Below are positions 24,290-38,000 of a stretch of 64,000 bases of DNA, one piece after another. The DNA is taken from assembly GCA_965153455.1 (NCBI GenBank), contig OZ234503.1, positions 12,839,118 to 12,903,117 on the forward strand, given 5' to 3'. The notes below the pieces were generated by a model. That model was not told where the DNA came from. It made no database searches and saw only the letters and a list, made by a program, of their open reading frames with translations. The position numbers and the translations under genes are program-made. The stretch's first letter is position 1; every line of letters begins with the position of its first letter. The DNA is from Sphagnum compactum (lineage: Eukaryota > Bryophyta > Sphagnopsida > Sphagnales).

Positions 24290-24990
24290 CACGTGTTTCA
24301 CCCCTTTTTTTAAAAAATAAATTATTATTATTATTATTTTTCACGTTGACATTCTCATAATTTGTATAACTTGTAACTCTATTAAAAATCCTTAGAAAAC
24401 CATCTATGATCTAATCCACCCCCTTTTTTTAAAAAATAAATAAAAATTAATTTCTTTTTTTTAGAAAAAACAAAATTTCTTTTTATAAAAAGAAATATTT
24501 AAATTTTATTTTTTTAAAAAAAATTTAAAATTTCTTTTTTTTTCGTGTTAACATTCTAATAAGTTGTGTAACTTGTAACTCAATCAAAAATCCTTAGAAA
24601 CTCATCACCCTTTATTTTTTGGTGCCAAAATTCTCGCGAATATGTGTGTGTGTGTGAGTGAGAGAGAGAGAGAGAGAGAGAGAGATAGAATTTCTTTGTC
24701 ACAAGCTGCCCATTTTTTAAGAAAAATTCATCCTATTTAGAGATGTTTTTTAAAGGATTTAAGCCATTTTGTAATGTATTTTTCTATTAAAACTCCTTAG
24801 AAATTTAACCAACTATAATCTAATCAGCCTTTTTTTTTGGGTGTGAAATTTGTCTCTAATATGTGTGAGAGAGAGAGAATTCCTTTGTCACAAGCTGCCC
24901 TTTTAAAAAAAAGATAAATCTGTCCTATTTATAGAGATTTTTTGAAAAAGGATTTAATCATTTTGTAATGTGGTTTTTTAGCTTTTTTTT
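24290..24990. repeat. second degenerate tandem repeat, about 200-base unit
   Basis: About four imperfect copies sharing (A/T)CATTCT(C/A)ATAA, GTAACT(C/T), TCCTTAGAAA, a GTGTGAGAGAGA tract and TTTGTCACAAGCTGCCC. The best pair is at about 24655-24830 and 24860-24980. They are embedded in AT-rich DNA with no gene. Confidence 0.65.
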
Positions 24991-27900
24991 GCATCATATT
25001 TTGACAATCTAGATAATTTCTAAAAGGTGTGTCCCCTAATTAATGCAAGGTCTTTCTTGGGGATGCTTGAAACTAATGCTACATCCTAACTTTTTTAAAA
25101 ATAAATAAATCAATGTGTATAATAATGGTTGTTGAGGAAAATGAAAAAATAATATTAATTTTTATTTTAATATTTTTTTATGAATTTGTCATTCACTCCT
25201 CTATTAGATTCAATTGACCACAATATAAGGATTTCAAAGTTTGTAATGCCCTTTTGAAAAGGTTGGGTTTAGAACAGGTTATGTATAATGTTGAATGGTT
25301 ATTATTATTATTTTTTAATAATCATCAGATTATTTAAATTTTAAGAATCAAAAGGATTTTGGATTTTTTTTTTTTCCATACATTGTTTGGTTCTTTAATT
25401 ATTTATTTTTCATGACCAACCAGTTATTAATTCATTTAGATTCATTGGTTATATTAAAGTGTTTTTTTAATTCTTTTTTTAAAAATAATTTAATTATGAT
25501 AATTAATCATGATGAACCTTGGCTAACAACAACATGATGAGTGCGAAGCGCAAGCAATATGGCACTAGGTTGTAACAAAAACACAATAAATGCAAGACAC
25601 AAGTAAGAACACGATGATCATCAAATAATAACAACACAATGAACACTAAACACCAATGAAAACACAAAAAATAAGGGAAGAAAAAATAAACATACTTAAA
25701 TCACAATGCCATTTCAACAACAAGCAACATATAATAATCCCACTTACTATGTAGGAGAAATGATGCTTCCTAACATTAAACCTAAACGGGTTGCCTCCTA
25801 ATAATGTTTAACCCTAAAACTAAACCATGTATGTTTTTTAAAACCTTAAACCTGGATTAGCTCTAGACTCCGTAGTACTAAACCCTTAAGAACTAGACCT
25901 TGGGTTATTCATATAACCTATTTGGGTATCAAACATTGAATTTTTTTTAAAAAATTGATTTTTCGTGAACCACAAACATTTTAACTTTCATATTTGAAAT
26001 TTTGAATATCAATCCGATTAGCACCCAAGGTTATACCCAACTCACTCTTTGTTTTGAGAATTGACTAAAACCCGGGTTAATTTTGACCCTATGTTTGGCA
26101 CTCTCCCCACACTAAATATGTATAGCATATGGGTACCATTTGGGGGCTTTTATGGTGTTAAGGACTAAAGGGTGGGAGCTTAAAGTCGCATGGGGCCAAA
26201 AAACCATGAATGCATGAAAATGTTACCTTTATGTTTGATAAAGGCCAAGCATCTATTCAAATAATATAAAAATATTTTATGAAAGAATATAATGATGAAA
26301 AAGTAATGAACAATAGACATACATAAAATTTAAAAAAATTTGACCATTAAAAAAACCTCCCAAGGGTGAACTCTAGTCACCTTTGGCAACCAAAATTTAG
26401 TCTTGAGAATTGATGATTAAATAATACATAAATACTAAAATGAACTTACTTACAAATTGAAAAGAATAATTAAAATTTTAAAATTGTGAATGCCAATGTC
26501 ATCGTTGATCAAACAAAATAACAAGGGCCAATGGATTCCGAAATAATCTTAGTGTTTGATTTATGATATTTTATTATTGTTTGTATTTTTTGAAAGATAA
26601 AATTGGAGGAAATTTTTGGTAGTTCCTAATAAACTTGTTGCACTCTAAGGCTTAAATAAAATTACTATCCCTTAAACCCTAAACACCATACTAAAAAAAA
26701 TCATGTTTTTTATCGCTAATCATGTTTTTGATGTTATTCAACTTATTGAAGCTGGTTACATTGAAGTTGTTGGTCGATAGTGCAATTAGGGTTTGATAAA
26801 TGTTTTTCACAATTTTGTTAAACCATGATCATGGTTACTCACAATCACAAAGGCGGATTCAAAAAATTTCAAGGAATGTGGGTTGCCTCTTCCAACCATG
26901 GGGCCATCTTTGAGAATATCCCAATTGCAATGCATTTCAGCCAGTAGGAAGGAATTCTCAATCTCTCACATATGAGTATCCTTTGTATTGAAGAGGACAA
27001 AGAATTTCTTTGAAAACTAACCCAATGTTTGTTTTGTTCACACAATGTTCAAATGAGGATGTGTGTGACCCATGTATTGCACCAATGTCCGTGAATAATT
27101 AATTAATTAATTAAATTTGAAATTTTCATTTCAACAAATGGAATATTCCTAAATATTCACTATTAAATCCTTGAAAATATTTTTTTGATTTGGAAATGTT
27201 TTTTTTGAAAAATTCAACAATTCTGAAACTAACATAATTAGTGTGTTGAATTGGCCAAGGTACTATGGTAACTGAAAGATTCGGGAGCAAGAAATTGTGC
27301 TTGGGGGAGCTCCCCCAAACTACACTCCAATTGGTTTCTATGTTCGAGGTATGTGTAAGCTCATCATAAAAGGTTTTCCTTGAGCTTTATGTTGGGTAAG
27401 GCCGATGGGTAGGGGACATTCCCAAAATGGGTGGGACCTTCCCTTCCATTCCCTTCCCTTTGTCCAAGCTGAGAGAATGCCTCCACCCAAGGAGCCTCAT
27501 AAATCACTTTTTGCTAAATTGACACCTCAAAAGGGGACTACACTCCATTTACTTAGGATTCCACCAAGTTCCAATTCTAGACCAAATTGGCAATCACCTC
27601 CCTTTCCCTCCTTCCCCCCTCACCAACCTAGAATCCAAATCCAAAAAAGAAAAATAAAAAAATTCCCACCAACAAAGCAAATTCACATAAAATGCATTAG
27701 TTTCATGAGTCAAATAATCCCAAAAAAAGAAAAATAGACTTTCACCCCCAAACAAGGCTGAAACATGCTGAATTGAAGGTTCCCAAGGGTTAGACTTTGG
27801 ACCAAAAGCAAGCAAGCGCCAAAAGAAAGATTCACACTTACAAGTATACAAGCTCGTGCACTTGTTGTTTGATATCATATTAATCCCAATCGAAGATACT

Positions 27901-30900
27901 TACTTACCCACACTCTTAATTAGGAACATGTATTATAGCTAACTTATAATGGTAAAGCCTAAAGGTAAGGGGCATTGGCATTATTCACAAGTTGTAATGT
28001 GCTTGTCCAAATGCATTAGGTGTAAGGTGTTTGTCCAAATGCATTAAGGAAATTTGTGGGAGTGCTTTTTAGGGAAAGCAAAGAGAGTTGGAGACACTCA
28101 CTCACTCACTCACTCACTCGGATGCACATCATAATAGTATCTAATATCTCATTGGATTCTTCTTTGTGCTTTGGCCATTAAATTTCATGCAATGGTTGTT
28201 GGACAAAGGATCATCCATAAAAAAACATCCTGAAATTTTGGGGTGCCCTAAATAAAGGCCATGCCAACCTTGCAAGAAAAAAGCTATTTTCTTGCACCAA
28301 GGAACCCAATTGGGACAAGAGAGGGATTGGCAAGTCCTGGAAGCATGCTACAAAAGTGCAATAATAGTGTGTCTATTTTGTATGTACATTACATTTTTAT
28401 CACCGACTTTTGCATTTATCCCGGCGAGCATTTTGGGGGTACCTATGGTCCCCAAATTTTGGTTAAAGTTGGTTACCTCCCTCCTCTTATAATACACGTT
28501 TGCTTGACCCTCATCATCATCTTTGGGTTGCTTGACCCCTCCTCCTCACCTTTGACTTGAGGCTTAAGCTTTTGTTTCCATCTTAGTCCATTTGTTTTAC
28601 TTAGTTTCTTTTGCGACTTCTCCACCATGATAAATAAACTCATGAGGCTATGACTCTCTCACACTTGGTTGGGGATTCTTGAGAATCCAAAGGGAGAACT
28701 CGGTGTAGGACAATTTGGGTGATTTCCAAATTTGGTGTTAAAGGATCTTCTATGCATGTGGTGTTGATTAACTCGATCAAAATCCTAAACCCTTTAAAAA
28801 CCCACAAAATAATTTGAGCCTCAAAAAAATTGTTATGAAAATATAAGTAGCCATTAGATCTAAATCTAATAAGATCTCGGCCATTTGCTTCTAAATGTGG
28901 CATGCACATCTTGCTCATCATCATGATGTTATGTTTTTCAACAAGTGAAGAACAAATTGTGTGTTTATGGAGAACTCAAGATGGCCAAAATTCTAACATC
29001 AACCCTTGACCCACTACAACGTGTTGTGATTTTTTCCTTTCCTAAGGAAATCGTCACCTTGGCTTCCCTAAGGTTAGTCTGGATGTAATAGGAGTGTCCT
29101 AGTAATAAGACCCAACTTGAAGATTACGAATGGAAGGATGAATGTTCTATTGTTGAGAGAAATCAAGCCCATAGCCCCCCTCCCCCCCCAAACAAAACTT
29201 CATTCATCCAAATTAGTTTATTAACAATACAAAGTGCTCAATCATTCTTCAATAATTTCTCAATAATAGTATCTCCTTCTTTTTTAACAAAAACCCAAAA
29301 GACAAAATTGCAAGATACTAGGGTATAGTAGACACATGGAAATAAATTTTTTTTTTGCACTTTGTGATACCTCATAATTCACATCTTTCTTCAGCTCTCT
29401 CCCTTTGTTTTCTCCAAGAAGCAAACAAACATATGCAGAGAAAATCATGCACAAGTAGAAAATTTTGTTGTCTATTTTTTGGAAAGCTTCCGAAACAACT
29501 TGATAGAAAGGGGGGTTTTGTTCACTTTGTCTGGCCTAATATTGCAATGGCCACTATTTGGTCCCTAATTCTCTATTTACTTTGGATGTATGCCGACAAT
29601 TATCCAGTGTCATAAGTGCTACTTACAACTACAAAAAGGTCCAATCTAAAACACTTGAGACTAGGGAGACTCCTAAACTAGCTTCTTGGTTAAAAGGAAC
29701 CAGAGTTAAGTTAATTAGCTCATCTGATAATTGGGTATAGTTGTTTAAGTCTAGGGTTAAACCCGCAACCCTAAACCCACCTTCAATTTTCTTTAAACTA
29801 TTTCTCTATAATCCTTGGCTGTTGTTTCCTTTTGAGGGCAAATTAATTCTGTGCATGTATGTATCTTCCAAAGTTTATCAACAATATCTCATTCAAACTC
29901 TTGTACATGTGATTTTTTAGGTTTTATATACATATTTTTAGGTTATTTTCCATCCATTTGTGCCAACCATTGTTGGGTGGGTTAATAAAACTTCGGTTTC
30001 TGGTAGTACCTTTTGAGGTTTTAGTGGTATTTATAATACTATTTTTTGAAATTTTGAAAATTTTGAAGAAATGATTTGTTTGAAATGTCAACATTTAAGG
30101 AAATTATTATCTTGGATATCAAAATTGCTCTAGTTTAAGTGAATATTTAAAAATAAAATAATTCTTTAGACACCCAAATGCTGAACCCACCCGAAGAGTT
30201 ACTATGGCATAGATCTATCCTGATCCGGGTATCAGGAAACCAACCCAAAAATGGATACAACAATGTTGTTATATTCATGTGATACCCTTATTATCGCATA
30301 TGGTGGTGATCCAATGATATATATATATATCCCTGTTGATACTCATATGCCTGGTACATAACAAGTTTGAACGTACAAGGTCTCGGGTCTCAGACCCGTA
30401 CTGCCCCCTTCTCATGTGAGCAGGTGCTAATGGAATATCAGCAGAGAACTTAGGATTTTAGAAACAATTTTAAATCCCACATTTATTATTCTTTTTGGCT
30501 ATCCAATTGCCAAGCAGACTGAAAGCTCAAGAAGTTTTTTTCCCTTTGTCTTCTGTATGTAGCCTATTATGGTTTTTTTTTTTTCTTCTTTTGCCTTTTT
30601 TCTTCCTCCCCGAACCAGTGATTTTTTCAATTTTGTACGTGATGTTGCTCAAGTGATGACCATATATTTAGCCAAATTTATTTATTTATTTATTTATTGA
30701 TATTTAGCCAAAATATGAAAACAGAAAATATTAAACACCCTTTCATATTGTAGGCAAAATTGTGATGATTTTTGGCAATTTTTTAATAAATAAATAACTT
30801 TTATGTTGACCAAAAAATAAAATAAATATTTAACAGGGAATTTGTGACAGATACTCCCCCCCCCCCCCCCCCCCCCCACCCACCTTGACCCACCATAAAA

Positions 30901-31079
30901 AATAATTTAGGAGGTCAAAGGGAAAGACAAACAAGCTATCTATTTTGAGAGTGAACAAATTTGTCTCCCCTTGTTTTTGTGTTTTTTTTGGGTGATGAGC
31001 CAATCAAAGACACCCAGCATATCAGAAAAGGTGGGAGAAAAAATAATAATTTTGGGTGCACGTGCACAACAAAATTATT
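24991..31079. other. AT-rich spacer, no gene recognised
   Basis: Long AT-rich stretch. It holds (ACTC)n at 28098-28119, a near-duplicate TGTCCAAATGCATTA at about 28003-28048, and a C22 tract at 30856-30877. Open frames such as 27405-27737 (plus) and 28261-28560 (plus) are Pro/Lys-rich or low-complexity and match nothing I recognise. Confidence 0.5.
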
Positions 31080-31198
31080 AGTAGAAAAACCTCATTTTTC
31101 GACTTGTCTTAGGCGACTAAAAGTGTCTTTTGCGACTAATAGTTGCAAAAGACACTTTTAGTCGCCTAAGACAAGTCGAAAAATGGGATTTTTCTACT
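31080..31198. mobile_element. near-perfect fold-back element, CACTA-like ends
   Basis: Two 57-base arms (31080-31136 and 31142-31198) are inverted complements with only a few mismatches around a 5-base loop. The outer ends, AGTAGAAAAA read inward from both sides, resemble the CACTAGTAGAAAAA ends of plant CACTA (En/Spm) elements, and the arms contain the GCGACTAAAAG motif common in such elements. No clean 3-base target duplication is visible. A transcript would form one long hairpin, so it could also feed small-RNA production. It lies about 1.1 kb upstream of the VQ gene start. Confidence 0.85.
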
Positions 31199-31769
31199 AG
31201 TTTAAACTAATTCAATTTGGTAATCACACAATATTCAGGATTTTTTTGAAAAAAATTTCAATCACACAATTTCCTAATTTTCATTCAAACTCCTCAAGTG
31301 CATGCAGATTGAAACTGATTCCCTGGGCCAAAAATTAATTAAAATAATCAAATAAATAAATAATTTTGAGGATTTAAGAGGGAGGTTTGTTAAGCAGCTC
31401 AGGTAGTGTTGAGGAGGATAAAATTATACTTGACAGGTGAAAACTTTTCTATTTGAGTTAGTTGCAGAAGGAGCAGCAAGCAGCAAAAAGCAGCTGCTTT
31501 CTAGGGAGCTTGTAGCCCCCAAAGATAGAAGCAAAGAAGAAGAAGAAGAAGAAGAAGTTGGGGGGAAGGAAAGGGAATCCATTCCATCACAATGTCTTGT
31601 GGTTTTTTTTGTCTTGGAAGTTACAAATGGGGAAGTTGTCTCTCTCTTTGACAATTATAAGAAAGAAAGCACTTGGGATTCCTTCATTACAAGCTTTTTG
31701 CAATTTCTGACTAGTATGTAAGTACTCTCTTCTTCATTTCTGAAGAGTCTTAAGTCTCACTCTCTGGTA

Positions 31770-31770
<1 letters not shown>

Positions 31771-31822
<52 letters not shown>
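31771..31822. repeat. (TC)n microsatellite in probable 5' leader
   Basis: About 26 TC repeats upstream of the VQ gene, within the region that likely holds its promoter and 5' untranslated exons (31400-32351). That region also has several short upstream open frames, the largest at 31437-31721. Confidence 0.85.
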
Positions 31823-31826
<4 letters not shown>

Positions 31827-32351
31827 CTCTCTCTCTGGTATCTCTGTTTTTCTCATTCATGGTTGATTCCTGAAGAATGGATTCTGGGATTGAACTTAAG
31901 GTTGCTGATTGATTCATTCATTCTTGAAGAATATAGGATGATCATGAGGGTCTAAAAAAGACTGATCAATTGATTCCATTCTTGGAGAATCTAGATCATC
32001 GATCAGGGACAAATTAAAGAAGGCTGATCATCGTCACATTTCTTTCATTTGACACGTTCTTCAAGAAATTTCAGCCTCCAGCAGGGTACTAGAAAACACA
32101 GGTTTTAAGAAGAGTAGCACGTGGGTGCAGCAGGTGGTGGTAGATTCTTGTAGAGCTAAATTGTGAAGTTTTTTTTACTTAGTGTTGCAATAATATTGCT
32201 GCTAGTTGCAGCTTTCAGTTCACAAAAGAAGATCCAATGACGTTCAAGTGCTAGTCCAATTTTGTGAAGTTCAAATTTACTTCACAGTACAAGCCAGCCA
32301 CCAGCAGCAGCTTCAGACTAGAGTTTGCAATACACCCATCTGCCGCGTACA

Positions 32352-34026
32352 ATGTGTCATACCATTACCAAGACTGAAAGAGATCAGCTTATGTTTAGCT
32401 GCAGCACCAAGCATCTGAAGGATCTCGGAGCTGCTGCTGCTGCTGCTGCAGCAGCAGCAGTAGTTCAAGACACCGGGAGTACTGGATTCGCAGCAGCAGC
32501 AGCAGCAGGCGCAAGGCGGATGGCAGCAGCAGCTGATGCAGCTTCGGAGTTTAGCTGGGCATTCCGGAAAGCGGCGGCTTCTGGAACTCAAGCGGATCAG
32601 ACTAGTCTGCGCGTGTTGGGTGAGGCGTTGAAGGTGAGCAAAGTTTCGCATCGCATCCGAAAGCCGTCGCTGCCGCTACCTGCCATCCAGTTGAAGCCGC
32701 CTGTCATCATTCACACTTACTCGCCCAAGATCATTCACACGGAGCCCGAGAGCTTCATGTCGTTGGTGCAGAAGCTCACCGGCTCCTCCGACACTCGATT
32801 GCGCCACCTCAATGCAGACGGAGGAAGCTCAACAGCTTCCTGTAAGCCACTAGTACTAGATCCTGAGGACAATGATCATGATGCGCTGCGGCAGCTGCTG
32901 CTGCAACAGGAGAATGAAACTCATGATGCCGTGGGTGCCCAATCGACTACCCGGCAACAGCTGCAGGAGCTTCAGTCCGAGCTTCGACAAGCTGCTGCTA
33001 CTGGTAAGCTGCCGCTGCTGATCCGGCCTTAGAAGCTCATGTGGACTCTAGAATTTCCAAGGTTTCGCATCATCTGCTATGAAGCTCAATTTTCTGTTGA
33101 TTTGCGTTTGCTGGGTTGCTGATCAGTTGTGCGCACTTTCTCCAGGACGTTCAGACTGCTTCTCATCACCTTCATCAAGTTCTGAAGCTGATGAGTATTC
33201 CAGATTCGCGAGCTCAACAGGAGGAGTTGTAACAGCGAAGAAGAATATGAAATTACAGTACGATGATACTAGCCGCTCGACGTCCCCTAAGAGCCCGCTG
33301 CCGAGCTGCAGCTACGGATCAGCTGCAGGCCAGCTGCAGGATTTGGGTTACGAGTTTCTGAACTCCAGCGTCTTCTTAAGCGCCGGAGCTTTCGACCAGC
33401 AAGCTGTTCCAGTGACGTCCGGGATCAAGAGCGAGCCAGCTGATCTCCTGAGTCCTACTTTCTCTTTCAGCGACCTGACATTCTTGGCCGCTGAAGTACC
33501 GGGGACGTTCGACGCGGCAGCGAGAACCAGCTGCTGCAGCACTAGCAGCTCGACCTCCAGACTCATGGGCTCTCAAAGGTCTCAGCAGCTTCATGAGCAT
33601 CAAGATCAGATGATGAGTTTTTCCGGATCAGCAGCCTTTGGAGGAGCCGCTTCTCAAACTTTAAATCCCAGCTACCTCGATGTAAGCTACCCGAACTTTG
33701 CATCAACTTCAGGAAACTATTTGTCGCCGGGTCTCAGTTGCACGGCCGGCGATTGCATGATGATTCATCTTCCGGCTCTCACACCAAGCTGCAACGCCGC
33801 AATGTGGTCTCCATCCTTCTTGGATTGCTTGAACACCACCACCACCACCACCACCACAAGCTCCTGCTGCATTTCACCTGCAGCTTCGACTCCTCTCCCA
33901 TTCATAACTCACAGCGCTTCTTCTTCTTACTCTCCTGCAGCTGGCACTCCCAGCACCAATAATAATATAGTTTCCCTCAGAGACATTCAAGCTATGAACG
34001 ATGTCGAGCTCTTGAGAGGATTCTAA
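32352..34026 (+). CDS. VQ-motif protein, MKS1-type
   Basis: Plant-specific nuclear regulator. VQ proteins bind WRKY factors and are often MAP-kinase substrates in defence. Two exons, 32352-33003 and 33146-34026, joined in phase across a 142-base intron (GTAAGC ... TCCAG), 510 residues. The start is the first ATG in frame. The motif FMSLVQKLTG is at residues 135-144, preceded by PPVIIHTYSPKIIHTEPES, the form typical of MKS1/VQ21 relatives. Before it are three polyalanine blocks (about residues 27-65); after it lie Gln/Leu-rich and Ser/Thr-rich stretches with several SP sites (possible MAPK sites), a Thr run near 33835-33856 and a C-terminal RDIQAMNDVELLRGF. At about 510 residues it is longer than most angiosperm VQ proteins. 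The G+C-rich, repeat-laden coding sequence contrasts with the AT-rich flanks. Confidence 0.93.
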
Positions 34027-34189
34027 CAACAATCCCATGAGGGCTCCAGCTGGTAGAGCTGCTACAACCCAAGCCCCATATGGACTAGATCATCTTCTGC
34101 TCAAACTTGCAATTCAGATCAACTCGTTGCTGCTGCAACAAAGTCTAGTTTTTCTCGCTGTATGTACAACTCTGCAAGCTCTAAGAACT

Positions 34190-34420
34190 TTCCAGCTGCT
34201 GAAGCTCAAGCTCAAGCTTCCAACAATTTGCTGCAGTGTTCCTTTCAGCTCTCTCAAAGCTGGTACTAGACTTACCTCAAGCTCCAGCCCAAGCTCAAGC
34301 TCAAGCTTGCAACAGTATGTTGTTGTGTTTTTTTCAGCCTGGTCTCTCAAAACTGGTGCAAACTAAAAAGTCAAGCTCCAAGCTCAAGCTCTTGCTCAAA
34401 TCTCTGCAAAGATTTTGCAA
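34190..34420. repeat. AAGCTC-rich simple repeat in VQ 3' region
   Basis: Multiple imperfect AAGCTC/CAAGCT hexamers, followed by a (GAT)n run near 34435-34455. It is probably in the 3' untranslated region. The open frames here (34037-34366, 34236-34439) are repeat artefacts. Confidence 0.7.
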
Positions 34421-34674
34421 TCTCGCTCAACAACGATGATGATGATGATGATGAAGCTTAAGCTCCTGACTTTGGAACTAACATTTTTGATGACTGCTAG
34501 AAGTTACACTCTTGATCCTCTCAAGAATACTTAAAGATAATTAGGCTAGAGAGAAAAAAATGTGAATGTACACATGTTTAGATTGTGGGATTAGTAGTGT
34601 TAATCCCCTAATCCAGTTGTAAATAGTGTTGCTGTAATTGTAAGTAGAGAAACTGGTGAGTCCGCACTAGTCCA

Positions 34675-35010
34675 GAGCTCACCACTCACATTATTAGCAC
34701 ATGAGGTTCATTGGATTAGTACTTACAAAACTTTGTGCAATTAGAGAATAAATTAGGGATGAGTCCAGATGCAGGATTAGCTATGCACTCAAATTATTAG
34801 CACATGAGGATTGGTACCCACGAATCAACTTTGTGCGATTAGAGAACCTGATTAGTGGCCTGTGCACTCAAATTAGCATGGACATCATGATTAGTACTCA
34901 CAAACCAGGTTTGTGTAATTAGAGTAAACTGATCAGTCTGCAAATACATTAGCTATGTGCTCAAATTAGCTAGCACATGATTAGTAAGTCCGAGCAAATT
35001 TGTGTATTTT
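34675..35010. repeat. four-copy degenerate tandem repeat, about 90 bases
   Basis: Copies start at about 34682, 34786, 34864 and 34957, each with (A/G)CTCA(A/C)ATTA, TAGCACATGA, GATTAGTA(C/A), and TTTGTG(C/T)(A/G)ATTAGAG. It lies just downstream of the VQ gene and may be in its 3' untranslated region or terminator zone. Confidence 0.75.
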
Positions 35011-38000
35011 ATGAGCTCATAAACAGAGTTAGGACTAATTTTTCCAACTGTGTTTTAGGGGCACTGATCAACTATATTTCCAAAATGTCAAGTTTGTTAA
35101 GAAAGGTCATCAAGTGGATCATATCATCATTTGTAATGAAAGAACAATGCTATCCATGGCATGAATGCCCTCCTCTACTCTTGATGTGATTTGCATAGGG
35201 GAGTGGCGGGTGCGTGGGGGGGCAGGGCTTCCTTGGTTCTCAGGCATGGGAAGCCCATGTTACCATGTCCAAGGAACAATGGAGGGCCCTATGGATGTAC
35301 ATGCCTCCCCTTATATTGAAACCTAATAACGAAGACTTACACCAGCTTGTCAGGATCACCATGCGGGCAAAAGATTTCTGTCAGCACAGTACCAAATGAC
35401 TTGCACCATTTCCACCATCATACTTCACCAATTCATATAAATAAGACACGTATTTTGTCCAAGTTTTCAACAACTGAGGCTTCACATCAGCAATTTGATT
35501 TTCTGACAAAAACATTGTGTTATTGAGATGCCACAAATAAGACCTCTCTCAAATGAAGAAAAATGAGTTCTTCATTTGATCATCGTTCTCTATTGGGGGA
35601 AGAGCTCTCTCAAAAGACTTATTTTTCCCCGAAAGAAAGACGTTCCTATTTGCTGTATAGAACTCACTCATGTTGGCTTGCACACTTGGGGATTGGAGAT
35701 GGTATTTACATTCTTTTTTGGATGGTCTGCATATAAATCTTTGGGATGGTGGTTAAAGATTTATAGATGCACTGAACTTTACTCAGCAAGGGAGCAGCAC
35801 AGCCAATAGCCAGTGTGCTCTCACTCACATGCATGGTTTCTGGGTTGATAACTTCTGAAAAAAATCTTCTTCTGCAAGATGATAAGAACAAGTTGAAGAA
35901 CCGGTTGAAGCTCCTAAATAGAGCAAGTAAAAACTCTTCTTCAGATCCCACTTATGAACCAAAAATTGGTATCAATTGACCTCTTATTAGAGAAACTAAT
36001 ACCGTACTCTGATGGTTGTGAAATTAGGGTCCCCAAAAATCAATCCTATTCATGCTCATTTTGGGAACCCCCCTCTCCTTAGATGTTACCATGTGATTGA
36101 AAAGTATGGATGAGAAGTTTTGAAGGTTGAAAAGGCTGGTGACTATCATTGTCATGGTGTCGAAAATCGTCAATTGTTTTGTCGTACAGTCATTCATAGA
36201 AGAGTTTCTTGGGAGAAAGCTTTGATGTGATGATAAGTTTGTTTTTAAGAGAGTGCGAACATTTAGGGATGAGTATAATGTTTGTTTCTTTTACTTTTGT
36301 ATGGAGGAGAATGGTGTGGACTATGGAGCTAATGGAGGTGACGTAACTACAAAAAGGCTACAAAACTTCAAGCTAAACATGATTTTTTCTGCTAGTTTTT
36401 GGATTTGATTTTGATTTTGAGCATTGTGTAGTTTGGTGAATTCGGTTTTTCTTGTGTGGATTGCTCAGCATTTTGGGAAAAATGCACATAATGCATAGTT
36501 GATTTTAGGTTGTCTCCATCAAATTTTGTTGCACTGGCGACAACAATTTAAAGATGTCTAGATTGAGCAAATCAATAAAGATTGATGATGGAGGTGATGA
36601 TAGGCTAAAGAGGATAAATGGAATTGGTTGGTTGTGAGATTCATACTTAAATTCAATACATTTGAATCAATCCATAGTTTCTGTTGAGGGGGTTGAGTAA
36701 CTAGGATATTGAGAACTTTAGACATTGTTACCCATGGGAAGGTAGTGGTCAATTGAAGAATCTCAAAGGGTCTGTTGATGAGTAACACTTGTTTGTAAGG
36801 AAACCTCTTCAAGGATTACAAAGATTTTGATAAAGGAGTAAGTCAAAGGGTTTCAAGTTTGTTGTTTGGAATTTGTAACCATTGGACCATGATAGCCCAA
36901 GAAAGGAAATCCAAAGTGCGCTAATCCATCATCAATCTTAGATTAATGTCCAATGCAAATCAATGCAAAACATGAATTAGGGAATGTGTTCCTTCTTTAT
37001 CAAGATGTGATTTGTGCTTAAGTATTGAATATTTTTCAGTTTGTAAGAGAGAATTAGAGACTATGTGTATTTGGTGTACCTCCCTTTTTGCTTACAACCC
37101 TACACATGAATCCCTCCTAGAAAATAAATTCATGCTTCCCTATGGCCCCTTTTCACCATATATCGTGTCCATATATAATATTGGGGCCTAAAAAATAAAA
37201 TCATGTTCACAATATATATATATGAAGGGACCAAAGGGAAGCATGAATAAGTTCATGCCCTTGTCATCAAATTAGGCCAAAAATGGCAAAGAACAAAGGT
37301 AGGCTAGAAATTTCTTGTCATCAATAAGGGAGGTTGCATGCACCTTTGAGAAACAAAGTTTGGCCACTTCATTCAAGTAAGATTTCATTTCATTCAAAAC
37401 ACCTCTTGCTTCACATTTTATCAAGTTTCACTTTTGCAACTTATACACGACTTTGTCCCATATACTTGAACCCAAGTTCTACTCTTGCAACTTATATTAA
37501 CAGTCCAAATGCAAATACTATTTTGCGACTCTCCAAATTTGATAAAAATTTTTTTGTGATGAGCCAATCAAAACCCATCAAATTTGTTTTTGGAACTTTG
37601 GGGGTCCACACAACTAATTAATATGAATCACAATAATCACTTATATTAGTGTTGCCATAGGGTATATAATGGGCTAGTTATTGTCTCATGACTCTACATA
37701 CCCAACAAGACATACCATAATATCATAATATATAATTTTGTGTATTGCATGTACAAACCTACACACAAATTTGGTTATGTCAAGTTATTATCATCTTGCA
37801 AACAATGCTAATGTTTCTAGTGGAATGCACAATATAAAAAAAGCTCAAGTACAATATTATCAAAATAGAAAGAAACAGGTGAGAATGTCTTGGAAAAAAG
37901 GTTTGACTAGTGGGGGGAAAGTGGGAAAGGGCAAAAGGGAAAAGGAGAGGGTAAAGTGAAAAGAGGGATGGGAGGGAAAGGAAATAAAAGGAAGGTTGTC

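Noticed and set aside
31437-31721. 94-codon open frame upstream of the VQ gene
   Set aside because: A Glu-rich stretch from a (GAA)n run in the probable 5' leader, most likely an upstream open frame of no coding value.
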